Shown here one piece after another: positions 32,208 through 43,657 of a DNA stretch of 64,000 bases. Under the pieces are notes generated by a model, which saw only the letters and a list, made by a program, of their open reading frames with translations, had not been told where the DNA came from and did not search any database. Numbering within the stretch: the first letter of the stretch is position 1; each line of letters starts with the position of its first letter. The DNA is from Cephalotus follicularis (lineage: Eukaryota > Streptophyta > Magnoliopsida > Oxalidales > Cephalotaceae): the NCBI GenBank assembly GCA_001972305.1, contig BDDD01002138.1, positions 67,555 to 131,554 on the forward strand. Reading direction: 5' to 3'. Position numbers and translations under genes: made by a program.

Positions 32208-34037
32208 ATGCCTCTTAGAAGAATCGCCAACTCTGAAGTGGCTAGTGACAGCCAAGACCCTCGTTGAGTGTCAAGCTCTTGCTACTGGACAAGCTCCAGA
32301 ACAAGCTCCCATCACTGGGGAACAATTCAACCAGCTTCTCCAGGAAATGGGAAGGCTTACAACTCTGCTGGCGAATAACATGGCCAACTAAAATCAGGCT
32401 CATCCAAGCCAACCAGCCCTCCAAGATCAGGTTGGGCCGAGTAAATCAGCCACCGAAGTACAACAGCCTCAAGGGGCCAGGTGAAACAGGCCTAGGAGGG
32501 CCATGCGTCCTCCGAGGCGGTTGGAGATTAATACATCTTTGAGGGCGGATTCATCGAGTGTTAGGGATTATAGTTATAATCCCCAACAAGACCTTCCAGA
32601 GCAAGATCTGATGGAAGATGATTACATAGTGGAGGAGGAGGAGACCCAAGCATGATCCCATGCTTCGCGTAGGATTGAAACCATACCAAGGAGTAGGTCG
32701 AACTACTCGGCCACACTGGCAGGGTAGTCACAAGTTTCTAGAAAGACTAGGAACATAGAAGATATCGAGTAGACCATGAACAGAAGGTTTGCCTAGATGG
32801 AGATGAGGCTCAGGGGATTCGAGCACTCGAAGTGGTATCTGTTAGAGGTAGAAACATTAATTGTACGCCTTTCACATCTGAGATAATGAGAGAGCGTATC
32901 CCAAGAGGTTTCCGATTCCTGAATCTCAAGGAGTATGATGGGTCCATAGACCCAATCCAGCATATGCGCTATTATACCCCGATCATGCTGGTACATCAAG
33001 CTTCAGATGCTGTGCTTTGCCGAGGACTCCCGGCAGCTCTGACAAGCACAGCCCAGACATGGTATTCCACGCTTCCCCCGAACTCAGTGGCAAACTTTGA
33101 GCCGTTCACGGAGATGTTCATCACCAAGTTCCTCAACAGCACCACCCAGAGGAAAAACTTGAACCATCTGATCAACGTGGTGCAGGGGAAGGATAAGACC
33201 TTTAGAGACTACCTCACATGATTCAACAAGGGGTCTCTGATGGTTAAGGATTTGGATCCATCCTTTGCTTTGGAAGCTCTGAACAGTGGGTTGAAGGAAA
33301 ACTCACCATTTACCTTCTCCCTCATGAAGAAGTATGCTCTGGACATGACAGACCTCCTGAGAATAGCAGAGAAGTATGTCAATGCATAGGAGGCTATGGC
33401 GGCTAGGAAGATGAAGACTTCCTAGTCCGGTCAATAGGCATAGAAAGAGGAGCACTCATGAAGTGCCCCAGGGAAAAAGCATAAGAGAAAAGAGAGGTCA
33501 GAGCTGACCAAAGATGGCCTTAGGCACAAATTTTTCAAGAGAGAGAGTTACCAATAAATGCGAACACCAATCCCCAATTACAACAAATTTTCCCCTCTCT
33601 TAGAGACGCAGACCAGGATACTGGTGATGGAGAAGGACAAGGTCCCTATCCAGTGGCCAACCCCATTGAGATCTCCGACGGAGAAGAGGGACTCGAACAA
33701 GTACTGTCGGTACCACCGTGATCACGAGCATGATACGGAAGAGTGCAGGCACTTGAAGAACCAAATAGAGGACTTGATCCGCAAAGGTCATCTAAGAAAT
33801 TATGTTGATAGAGATGCTCCCTGGGGAAGAAGGGAGTGCAAAGAAGAAGCTTTGCAGCAGGAAGAGGAGTAGCAGCCCAGGGGTGTGATCCACATCATCT
33901 CTGGAGGGGTCGCATCTGGTGGCGTCCATAGCAGGGCTCCAAAAGCCTATGATAGGCAAACCTTTGTTGTGCACAATTCCCGCAAGCAAAAGGTTGAAGA
34001 CTGGTGGAGAAGAGGAGGTAATATCATTCTCAGAGGT
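32208..34037 (+). pseudogene. TE-E gag
   Basis: Starts MPLRRIANSEVASDSQ. The N-terminal helix is 'FNQLLQEMGRLTTLLANNMAN'. The gag capsid-like domain lies at 32880-33380 ('FRFLNLKEYDGSIDPIQHM', 'QTWYSTLPPNSVANFEPF', 'FITKFLNSTTQRK'). The His finger 'YCRYHRDHEHDTEECRHLK' is at about 33705-33760. A tail 'GVIHIISGGVASGG' leads toward the protease. Stops near 32265, 32391, 33221 and 33388 and a frame change near 33540 disrupt it. The reading is cut at 34037 by element I and continues at 46011. Confidence 0.87.
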
Positions 34038-34042
34038 GGACT

Positions 34043-35865
34043 TGTTGGAATTGGTTTACATAGAAACCCTAAACTAGAAATCGGCTAGCATGCTATATAG
34101 GTTTCAAAAATATTCTATGCAATCTCAATCCTTCCCCAAGGATCTTTGATGCTTAAATAAGTTATTAACAGGCATTAAAAACAATTTCTAACAATGAGAA
34201 GAACATTAAAACTTACATGATGGAGCCACTCCTTCCTTCAAGTTCCTTCAGGATCCAAGGTAGCCTCCAAGTGTAAGATGGCCTCTAAGATATCCACACC
34301 GAGAGATCTCCTTTCTTTTTCTCCTTTCTCCAAGCCTTAGGAAGCAAAAGAAACTCTTTTTCTTCTTCTCCAAGAGTCGGCTGAAGTTAGTAGAAAATAT
34401 ACAAGTCTCCTAATTACTTATGCTAGTAAGTTATATATTAAGATACATTAATGTGTAGGAAATATATTAGCTTTTGGCAACAAGTAACTTAACCATTAAG
34501 TCTTGGACTAAGTCAAAGTAAGATAAGAAGAAACTCTTTCTCTTTTTATTTCATAATTCGGCCATAAAGTAACTAAGGGACAAAGTGTTATAACACTTAC
34601 CCATTCCTTATACATGTAATTCATTATAACAAGTAACATGTCACTTAACAATTAAGTCACATGGACTATGTCATGGCCGAATTAATGTCTATTAAATCAT
34701 CCCATGACTTAATCAATTAGTGTGTAATACTAATTTATTTCCTTCACACTCGGTATTGGATATTGACACTTGTATTATGTGTGACTCTTTCGGTTCATAA
34801 TTACGTTGGCCGTAGAATTAAATTGCGATTCCTGTAATCAATCAATTAAACATTTTTCATCACATGAAAACATTTTAATTGACATTCCTAATTAAAACTC
34901 TTTTAATTCTTTTTCATCTGAGATAGGTTATCAAGTTGTCTTAGGCATTCAACTAATCAACATCGACATCTAGCAATTCATACTGACCCCTAGGTAATTT
35001 GAATTTCTTGAACCATAAAATGTAGGTTCGTGCATGATTAATCCTTCCATCGTCAATGCTCTATTCAAACCTAGGGTATAGATTATGACAAACCCTAATA
35101 GCTTAAATAATCATCACCACGATATGATGTCATTGGCCCTATCATATTGTAGATGCCCCTCTAATATGAACCAGCGATATCTGAACACTTTCTACATATC
35201 ACTGCTCATGCCCTAGCCAGGGATTTCTGCCAATTACCAATCAATATGAGCATTTGTCCCTTTTACTGGGAGTGACAGATCCAATCTTGCTCACTCACCT
35301 ATCTCTGCCATAAACCTGTCATACCCAACTACTGCCCGTATACTCCCCGTGGTTAGGAGACATATGTAAGCATTATCAAATCATAGCATCTTATGCACAA
35401 GATACAAGTGGTGGCTCATGTCTAAGGACCACTGTTGCACTGCTTCTATCAAGAATGTCCATTTGACGTACAATAAAAGTTCCATTCGGACATTCCTTAT
35501 TGTGAGTCAACTTCAGTGAACTCATTCACCCACTTGTATTGCCCTTGTCTCCACAAAATGACACAAGAAATCAGTCACCCTCTAATCGAGCTGGCATATT
35601 ACGTGCTGGTTAGAGTACTTAATCCTACGACCAGGAAGATTTAAGAATAAAGCTTACCGACGTTCCAATTCTCACTTCTTGATCTCATCAAGAATTTCGA
35701 TTCCTCCAACTTTAGTCTTAGGACATTCAAATATTAATACGCAAATTAATATAGAAAATGAACTCATAGACATTGATAACAAATTATTTATTTTATTGAA
35801 TATCATTAAAGATAAGTTTACATATCACAATATATGGCAACTACTTGCAGGACTTATCTCTAACA
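34043..35865 (-). mobile_element. TE-I 3' LTR
   Basis: 1823 bp, aligned to 41949-43039 plus 45301-46005. The other copy lacks about 60 bp near 35045-35090 and has about 20 extra bases near 45735. Non-coding. Confidence 0.9.
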
Positions 35866-35880
35866 ATCTCCCGCTAGGAC
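35866..35880 (-). other. TE-I polypurine tract
   Basis: On the minus strand GTCCTAGCGGGAGAT precedes the LTR start TGTTAGAG, the usual GGGAGATTGTTAG form in copia elements. Confidence 0.75.
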
Positions 35881-35889
35881 TGAAGCCAG

Positions 35890-37260
35890 TTGCCATTGTG
35901 TCTCAAACACATCCCTGAGAGATGATGGTCCAAGGCTCTTTGCGATAAAGCTTTAGTCAGAGAGTCTGCTATTTTATCTTCCCTTGGAACTCGTTCCATC
36001 TTTATATCCCCTTACTATACGATTTCTCATATCAGATGAAAATGCCAAAGAATATGTTTTTATCTGGCGTGTGACCTTGGTTCCTTTGCCTGAGTAATGG
36101 CTCCATTGTAATCGCAGTATCTAGATACCGAATTTTTAATGGTGGGATTGACGCCAAAATCAGAGATGAACTTCTTCATCCAAACACCTTCTTTAGCTAC
36201 TTTATATGCTACTATATATTCAGTTTACGTGATTGAATCCGCAGTGTTAGATTGCTTGGAACTCTTCCAACTCACTGCTTCGCCATTTAAGGTGAGTACA
36301 AACCCTAAGGTTGACTTTAGTCAACCTTATTTGTTTGAAAATTAGAGTTAGTAAAACTCTAAATATTCAAATCTTAACCTCCATTCACTAGGATCAAATT
36401 CTTAGTCCTGTTAATATTGTTTAGGATGTCCTTGACAACTTTCCAGTGACTCTCACCTGGATCTTATTAATATTTGCTTGTAACATTTACATCATAAGCA
36501 ATATCAAGTCTAGTGCAAAGTATCGCATACATGATGCTTCCTATTACTGAGGCCTAAGTAATATGCATCATCCTCTGCTTCTCTTTAGGTGTCTTGGGAG
36601 ACATCTGTTTAAAGAGGGAGATTCCATGACAGAGTGGCATTAAACCTCTCTTGGAATTCTCTATGCTAAACTGCTTTAGAACTTTGTTAATGTATAAAGA
36701 CTGGGACAATCCAAGTATCCTATCCTATCTATCTCTATAAACATATATCGCCATATTTATAGGAAGCTACTTCCAAGTCTTTCATAGAGAATACTGTACT
36801 TAACCATGCCTTTACGTCCGAGATCATATCTACATCATTCCCAATGAGTAATATGTCTTCGACATACAAGACAACAAATTTCACTGAGCTCCCACTAGTC
36901 TTTTTGTTTACACACGATTCATCCGGATTCTTTATGAAATCAAACTCTTTGATTGCTCCATCGAATCGGATGTTCCATCTCCTCGATGCTTGCTTTAGTC
37001 CATAAATGGATCTTTGTAGCTTGCACACTTTGTGGTCCTCACCACTGGATATGAAACCCTCAGGCTGGGTCATATAGATGTCTTTATCAATGTTTCCATT
37101 AAGGAAAGAAATCTTGACATCCATATGCCATATCTCATCATCATAGTGTGTAGCTATGGCAAGCAGAATCCTAATGGATTTAGGCATGGCTACAGAATAG
37201 AATGTTTCCTCATAGTTTATTCGCTCCCTTTGATTATAGTCCTGCTATGAAGGTTTATAC
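35890..37260 (-). pseudogene. TE-I reverse transcriptase and RNase H
   Basis: RT text at 36735-37187: 'WHMDVKISFLNGNIDKDIYMTQPEGF', read as DVKISFLNG then QPEGF; 'VCKLQRSIYGLKQASRRWN'; and 'FVVLYVEDILLIGND'. These are the copia RT blocks. The catalytic YVDD is YVED here. RNase H remnants follow at 35900-36350, ending with a degenerate 'ADSLTKALSQ'-type tail. Stops and frame changes are frequent. Confidence 0.85.
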
Positions 37261-38620
37261 CTTGCCATCATCTCCAATTTTCTTTTGAAAATTCACTTGC
37301 ACCCTACGGGTTTAACCCCTTCAGATGCATCTTCCAACCTTCAAACCATATTGGAGTACATGGATTCCATTTTAGAATTCATAGCAATAAGCCATTTTAG
37401 AGTCCTTGTCTGATAAGGGCTCTTGGTATCTCAATGGGTCATCTTTCATGAGATTTACCTCTTGAGTGCCCTCAATGAGGAAGCTACCATAATATGTGTC
37501 AGGTGTTTAAGACACTCTACTTGACTTATGAGGAGGTTCTTGTGTGATTGTGGGTTGAACCATTTGGGGTTTGGCAATTTTCCTTGGTTAAGGTATATCG
37601 TCAATTTGTGTTGCTTTAGACTCTTCATGAAGCTCTACCTAGCTCCCACTATTTCCTTCTAAAAGGAATTCCTTCACAAGCAACGCAGCATGTCTTGACA
37701 CAAAGACATTACCTTCGGGAGTATAGTAGAAATAGTACTCTTTTGTTTCTTTAGGTATCCCACAAATTTGCATTTTATTGATCTATCTTGCAATTTGTCT
37801 GCATTTGTCTACTTCACATAAGCAGAACAACCCAAATTTTTAAGAAACCAAAAATAGGGTTTCTTGCCTGTCCATATCTCATATGGTGTTTTGGGTGCAG
37901 ACTTAGTTGACACCAAGTTTAGGGTATTTACTGTTGTTTGAAAAGCATATCCCCAGAAAGATAGTGGAACATTAGTATGATTCATCATACTGCGTATCAT
38001 GTCTAACAAGGTCCGATTCCTCATTTCTGATCCACCGTTATGTTGTGGTGTTTCTAGAGGTGTCCACTATGAGACAATCACATTGTCTTTGAGATAATCT
38101 AAAAATTCTGTGGAGATGTATTCTCCACCACGATCTGATCGTAGAATTTTAAGACTTTTACCAGTCTGTTTCTCTATATCTAATCTGTAGTCTTTGAACT
38201 TTTCAAAAGCTTCAGATTTGTATCTCATTAGGTATCATTAACCACACCGCGACTGATCGTCAGTAAAGGTTATGAAGTAGAACCTCCTCTTGGTGGAACT
38301 GTCATGGGATGACAGACATCTGTATGTATGAGTCCTAGCAGTTCTGCAGATCTTTCACCCTTTCTTGTAAAGGGCAATTTGGTCATTTTACCCTTTAGGC
38401 AGGGTTCACAAGTTGGATAACTTTTGTAATGATTGATATCATAATATCCTTCATCAACCAACTTGCGAACTCTCTTTTTGCCTACATGACCTAATATGTA
38501 ATGCCATAGGTAGGTTCCATTAACATTATCTCTCTTTCTTTTATTGTCTTTTATTATATTATAAACAATCTCATCTTTATCCAATAAGTACAAGCCGAAC
38601 CCTCTATCATCATGCATATG
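37261..38620 (-). pseudogene. TE-I integrase
   Basis: At 38270-38617 there is the pre-integrase zinc-binding region ('YLWHYILGHVGKKRVRKL', 'CEPCLKGKMTKLPFTRKG') and the first core Asp ('LGLIHTDVCHPM'). At 37809-38024 are 'RNRTLLDMIRSMMNHTNVPLSFWGYAFQTTVNTLN' (read as RNRTLLDMIRSMM and PLSFWGYAFQT) and 'APKTPYEIWTGKKP', the conserved end of the copia integrase core. The middle is broken by stops. Confidence 0.85.
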
Positions 38621-38621
38621 A

Positions 38622-38790
38622 ATAGGTGATAAGACCCTTAGGTGTAGCCCAAACCGAATACAATCACTAATTCATTAGTATGTACATCTCATGTTCTATT
38701 GTTGAAAACATTCTGCTGGAATGTAGACCTTGAGTGTGCTCAACAAGTCCACACCCCATAGAATTATTCACATCAATAGTAATGGAGGAA
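38622..38790. repeat. Segmental duplication inside TE-I, copy 1
   Basis: About 170 bp aligned with 39970-40142. Shared landmarks are 'cccaaaccgaat', 'atcactaattca', 'accttgagtgtgctcaacaa' and 'acatcaatagtaatggagga'-type text. Copy 1 lies in the protease-integrase part. Confidence 0.75.
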
Positions 38791-38929
38791 ACATTGTGTA
38801 TACATCATATCATCAAACATAACAGTGCAACACTTGTTCTTTATGTTTATTATAAAACCATCGACATCTAATGTCGTAATAGATATAATGTTTGACAAAA
38901 TATAAGGAGAATATATATACAATTTTTTA

Positions 38930-39560
38930 GTTCAAAACTTATGCCCAAAGGCAACATCATACTATCTTTTCCTATAGCTATGGCTTCAACCGTTGAGCCA
39001 TCTGCCATCTGTAGGTTTCATTCTCCTTTTTCAAGATCTCTTCTTTCCTGCAACGCTTGTATATTAGAACATATATGAGTATCACAGTCACTGTCTAATA
39101 TCCAAGAAGAAGAATTAGGTAAGTACATTTTAATCTCAATAAAAGACAAGTATCTCATACATTTGCCAATTGATTTGAGATATAGAGGACAATTCCTTTC
39201 CCATTATCCCAATTGGTCACAATCATAAAAAGGTCCCTTTTCAGGGTTCTTGACTGTAGTGTTGCACCTCCTTACTGTTGTCTTTTTCTTGGTCTGGCTC
39301 TATTATCCCGTACTGTATCATGCTGCAGTTGGATGTCATTAGATATAGATGCCATCAAATAGCATCCGGTCTTTATATCATCCTCCAACCATTTCTTGTA
39401 AATGGATTGTACCTCAGGTGAGGCATCTTCTACAGGTAATGCAGGTATAGGAGATTCAAGAACATAATCTATGTTATCCAAATCGAGAACAATTCTCAGG
39501 GTCCTGAGCCATTCCACAAAGTTAGAATCAGTGTGCACATCCTTCTCAAGAATAAGATCT
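38930..39560 (-). pseudogene. TE-I gag and protease remnant
   Basis: At 39272-39538 a copia-type gag N-terminal segment is visible: 'NFVEWLRTLRIVLDLDNIDYVL', read as FVEWLRTLRIVL, then 'SPIPALP' and 'CYLMASISNDIQLQHD'. Protease-like text ('DSDCDTHICSN', usual form DSGCSTHICN) lies at 39060-39110. Most of gag after this point is missing, so the region is internally deleted. Confidence 0.65.
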
Positions 39561-40830
39561 AATAGGTTTGTTATTGCGGCATCTTTAGATATAAAATATG
39601 AAAAAAATTAATAAAGCATAAATTAATTCAATAAATATAAGCATGAAGTTTTGGTATTTAAACATTATGATACCCCACTGTTTTTCGAGAATCCCATAAC
39701 CCTCAAAGTATGAGAGACTAGAATTAGCAATCCATCTCATAGACTCTAATCCTGAGTGGATGATCGATGCCCTGCAACCTTATTATCATAACCTTGAGTG
39801 TGCTCAACAAGTTATGATAATCTTTACAATTAGGCAAAGCTCTTCGCCGATTGTGCAACAACTTGTACAACCCTCGACCTTTTTTTTTGCCTCTAGATGC
39901 AAACTGACCTTGATTGTGCTCAACAAATCAAATGCACCCTATTCAAGCATGGCCCTTCATTAACACACATGTGAATAAATGATAAAACCCTTGGGTGAGG
40001 CCCAAACCGAATCCGATCACTAATTCACTTGTATGCACATTATATGTTCGATTGATGTGGATACCCTGCTATAATGCAAACCTTGAGTGTGCTCAACAAA
40101 TTTACACCCCACATAATCATCCACATTAATAGTAATGAAGGAAGGCGACGACCTAAAACTATTTAGTTTCGTCATTTGCTTGATATTTATTATTTGCGGG
40201 TTTGTAAGGTCACCTTTTAATTATTATGCCAAACCTTTATTAATCTCATTACAGGTATGTGCCATAATGTTTAGAGGCCATTAGAACCTCTAGCATAAAA
40301 TAGGCATGCATTTCATACATTCTAACACCCTAATGATAAATCACGGACTTCTACTACTGTGACTTGCTTGAGCTCAAAGCAAGCCACTGGTCTTATTCCT
40401 AGGTGTGACTATTACAACAAGCATTCATATCCCATACATGCCATGGGTCTTGTAATATTCTTCAGTCTTCATTCTTCTCAACCTCTTGCTTCTGCTGCAC
40501 TCTCGTACTTTAATTTCAATTTTCTTTCTATAACTTAAGAAACCTTGATTCTCAATCAAGGGGAGTTACAAGGATAAAGAAGGAATTTACAAAGAGAAAT
40601 TAAAGAGGGAGAAGATGCATGCAAGCCCCAATGAAAAATATTATATACATTCTCATCTTTGTAAAATAATCACACCATTCAATATTTGAAAATAAAACCC
40701 TAAACTAGGTCAAGTCCGTGAAGTATCATCATGTATATTAATTCAATCTCATGAAGTAATATAAAACGTGATCGAATCACCACTATTATCATAGTATATT
40801 GATTAAGTTCTAATGTATGTTCAAAACATA
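39561..40830. repeat. TE-I leader with duplication copy 2 and repeated 'ccttgagtgtgctcaacaa'
   Basis: Copy 2 of the 170-bp duplication is at 39970-40142. The 19-base word occurs at about 38716, 39793 and 40081, with a variant near 39912. The plus-strand frame 39760-39963 has no known domain. This is the 5' side of the copia internal region, where gag should be; I see no further coding match. Confidence 0.6.
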
Positions 40831-40837
40831 CCCTAAG

Positions 40838-41295
40838 GGTTGGAAACCCTAAGGTTTAGGGTTTCTCTAAGCTTTGGTGTTTAGGTTTAGGGTTTCTAAA
40901 ACCCTAAGGCTTATTTCTTAGATTAGGGTTTCTAAAACCCAAAAAGTATATGCCTAGGGTTGGATACCTTAAGGATTAGGGTTTGAGAAAACCCTAGGAC
41001 ATCATTGTTTAAGGTTTTTAAAACCCTAAAGAAAGCCTTAAAATTCGGGTTTAGGGTTTCATAAACCCTGAAGGTCAAGTACCTTAAATTAGAGTTTCTA
41101 AAACTCTAAACTTTGTGCCTTCAGTTTAGGGTTTGGGAAAACCCTAAGGGTTTAAACCCTAGAATTTTATGATATAGGGTTTGGGTAATACTAGAGAATT
41201 AGGGTTTGGAAAACCCTAAGGGTTTAAACCCTAAAGTTTAAACCTTAAAGGTTTAGGATTTTGGGTTTCTAAAACACTAAAACAACAACCCTAAG
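40838..41295. repeat. Telo-box cluster (AAACCCTAA / TTTAGGGTTT) in the TE-I leader
   Basis: About eighteen copies of AACCCTA or its complement TAGGGTT occur within some 460 bp, about half in each orientation. Many are arranged as inverted pairs such as TTAGGGTTTCTAAAACCCTAA (20-base core shown in parts: TTAGGGTTTC, TAAAACCCTAA). This is not a tandem telomere array. Plant telo-boxes are bound by TRB-type Myb proteins. Confidence 0.8.
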
Positions 41296-41559
41296 TCATA
41301 CCCTAATGCCACATGTCATCACATGACATTTCCACCTCATCAATTTTCAACCCTTGCCTTCTTCTTTGACTCATCAAAGGGTCAGATTTATTGTCCCCCA
41401 GGGCAAGATATTAGTGAGACAAACAATTCAACTTATATCCATATAGTCAAAAGTTACATTAAAAAATCATTTTACAAAACTATGACCTAATCATCGCATG
41501 ATTAAGTCATCTTCCTTGACCACACTTAAGAGCTTCACATCTCCATTAATGGAGTCAGC

Positions 41560-41612
41560 CATGGAGGTGGAGGTGGTGGTCGGTTGTGGTTGGTGGTGGT
41601 GGTGGTGGTGGA
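41560..41612. repeat. GGT-rich microsatellite
   Basis: Runs of ggaggtggtggtcgg and ggtggtggtggtggtggtgg inside the 5' leader of TE-I. Confidence 0.8.
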
Positions 41613-41934
41613 AAAAAGTTCCAAGGTAAAAAATGTTCCTTTTGACCTTTTAAACCCTTTTAATGAAATCAATTTTTGTAAAACCAACCCTAGCACCACT
41701 TTCTCCACCATTAAACCCGAAATACTAGGAGAACTCAGGGAGGAGATATGGTGATCAAATGGTCATACCATTAGAGGATAAATTGATCCAAATCAATTTT
41801 CAAACAACTTTGAACAATAAATTTTGCCATAGTTTCCTTGTAATCCTAAGTACCAAATCAGCCCATAAACACCATAAAAACTCAATCAATACAGCAATAT
41901 AAGATCATAATAACAACTTAAAAGCATCAATTAA

Positions 41935-41946
41935 GCTCTAATACCA
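41935..41946 (-). other. TE-I primer binding site
   Basis: On the minus strand TGGTATTAGAGC follows the 5' LTR, one base from the initiator Met tRNA complement TGGTATCAGAGC. Confidence 0.85.
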
Positions 41947-41948
41947 TT

Positions 41949-43039
41949 TGTTTGAATTGGTTTACATAGAAACCCTAAACTAGAAATCGGTTAGCATGCT
42001 ATATAGGTTTCAAAAATTTTCTATCCAATTCCAATCCTTCCCCAAGGATCTTTGATGCTTAAATAAGTTATTAACATGCGTTAAAAAAAATTCTAACAAT
42101 TAGAAGAAGATTAGAACTTACACGATGGAGCCACTCCTTCCTTCAAGTTCCTTTAGGATCCAAGGTAGCCTCCAAGAGTAGGATTGCCTCTAAGATATCC
42201 ACACCAAGAGATCTCCTTTTTTTCACCTTTCTCCAAGCCTTAGGAAGCAAAAGAAACTCTTTTTCTTCTTTTCCAAGAGTCAGCCGAAGTTAGGACAAAA
42301 TGTCCAAGTCTCCTAATTACTTATGCTAGTAAGTTATATATTATGATGTATTAATGTGTAGGAAATATCTTAGCCTTTGGCAACAAGCAACTTAACCATT
42401 AAGTGTTGGACTAAGTCAAAGTAAGACAAGAAGAAACTCTTTCTCTTTCTCTTTCTTCAATTTCGGCCATAAAGGAATTGAGGGACAAAGTGTTATAACA
42501 CTTACCCATTCCTTATACATGCAATTCATTATAACAAGTAACATGTCACTTAACAATTAAGTCACATGGACTATGTCATGGCCGAATTAATGTCCATTAA
42601 ATCATCCCATGACTTAATCAATTAGTGTGTAATACTAATTTATTTCCTTCACACGCGGTATCGGAGATCGATACTTGTATTGTGTGTGACTCTTTAGGTT
42701 CAAAATTACGTGGGTCGTACAATTAAATTGCGATTCCTGTAATCAATCAATCAACATTTTTCATAATATGAAAACATTTTAATTGACATTCCTAATTAAA
42801 ACTCTTTTCATTCTTTTTCATCCGAGATAGGTTATCAAGTTGTCTCATGCATTCTACTGATTAACATCGACATCTAGCAATGCATACTGACCCCCGGGTA
42901 ATAAGAATTTCCTTGAACCATTAAATGCAGGTTCGTGCATGATTATGTCAAACCCTAATAGCTTAATAGTCGGCACCATGATATGATGTCATTGGCCCTA
43001 TCATATTAGAGATGCCCCTCTAATATGAACCAGCGATAT
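41949..43039 (-). mobile_element. TE-I 5' LTR, part 1
   Basis: Aligned to 34043-35175 of the 3' LTR. It is interrupted after gatat (43035-43039) by solo LTR K and continues at 45301. Confidence 0.9.
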
Positions 43040-43620
43040 TGTTGGGAATTGTAAAACCTTCCCGGAGCCGGATTCAGACCAAAGGGTGTTAGAATTTCAA
43101 ACAAAATTTTTTGAACATCATGGCAGCAAAAGTTAAAACATTTTAACACCAACATACAGGTCCAATTCAGCAAAGCAGGTCACAAGGGATCACCACAACA
43201 TAATCATAATCGAATTGGCATCACCAATTCATGCAATGGTGACACACAAACATGGTAAGATAGAGAGAGACAAGGAGTTTATACCGTACGGTGATGGCTC
43301 CTTCATTCTTTGCCTATTCAAGCTTGAGTAGACTCCCGCCAAGCTTTAAGTTCCTCTAAGTCACCAGGTTCCAAAGCCACTAGCCACTGGTGTGTGAAAA
43401 ACAATGTCACTGTTTTCTCTTTCTCACACAATGCTCACAAAGAGAAGATTGTGATTGACAAATGTCATCAATAGCAATCCACCCTAGGTAAGCTTCAAAT
43501 TCTGGTGAAGAAATCTCAGAAGGGATTAACCTAAAGTGTGTATGTTTTTCTTCTGTCTTGCCCAGCAAAAACCCACTCAACAACTCACCAGGTTCACCCG
43601 TTTTTATGCCAACACCGTTT

Positions 43621-43657
<37 letters not shown>

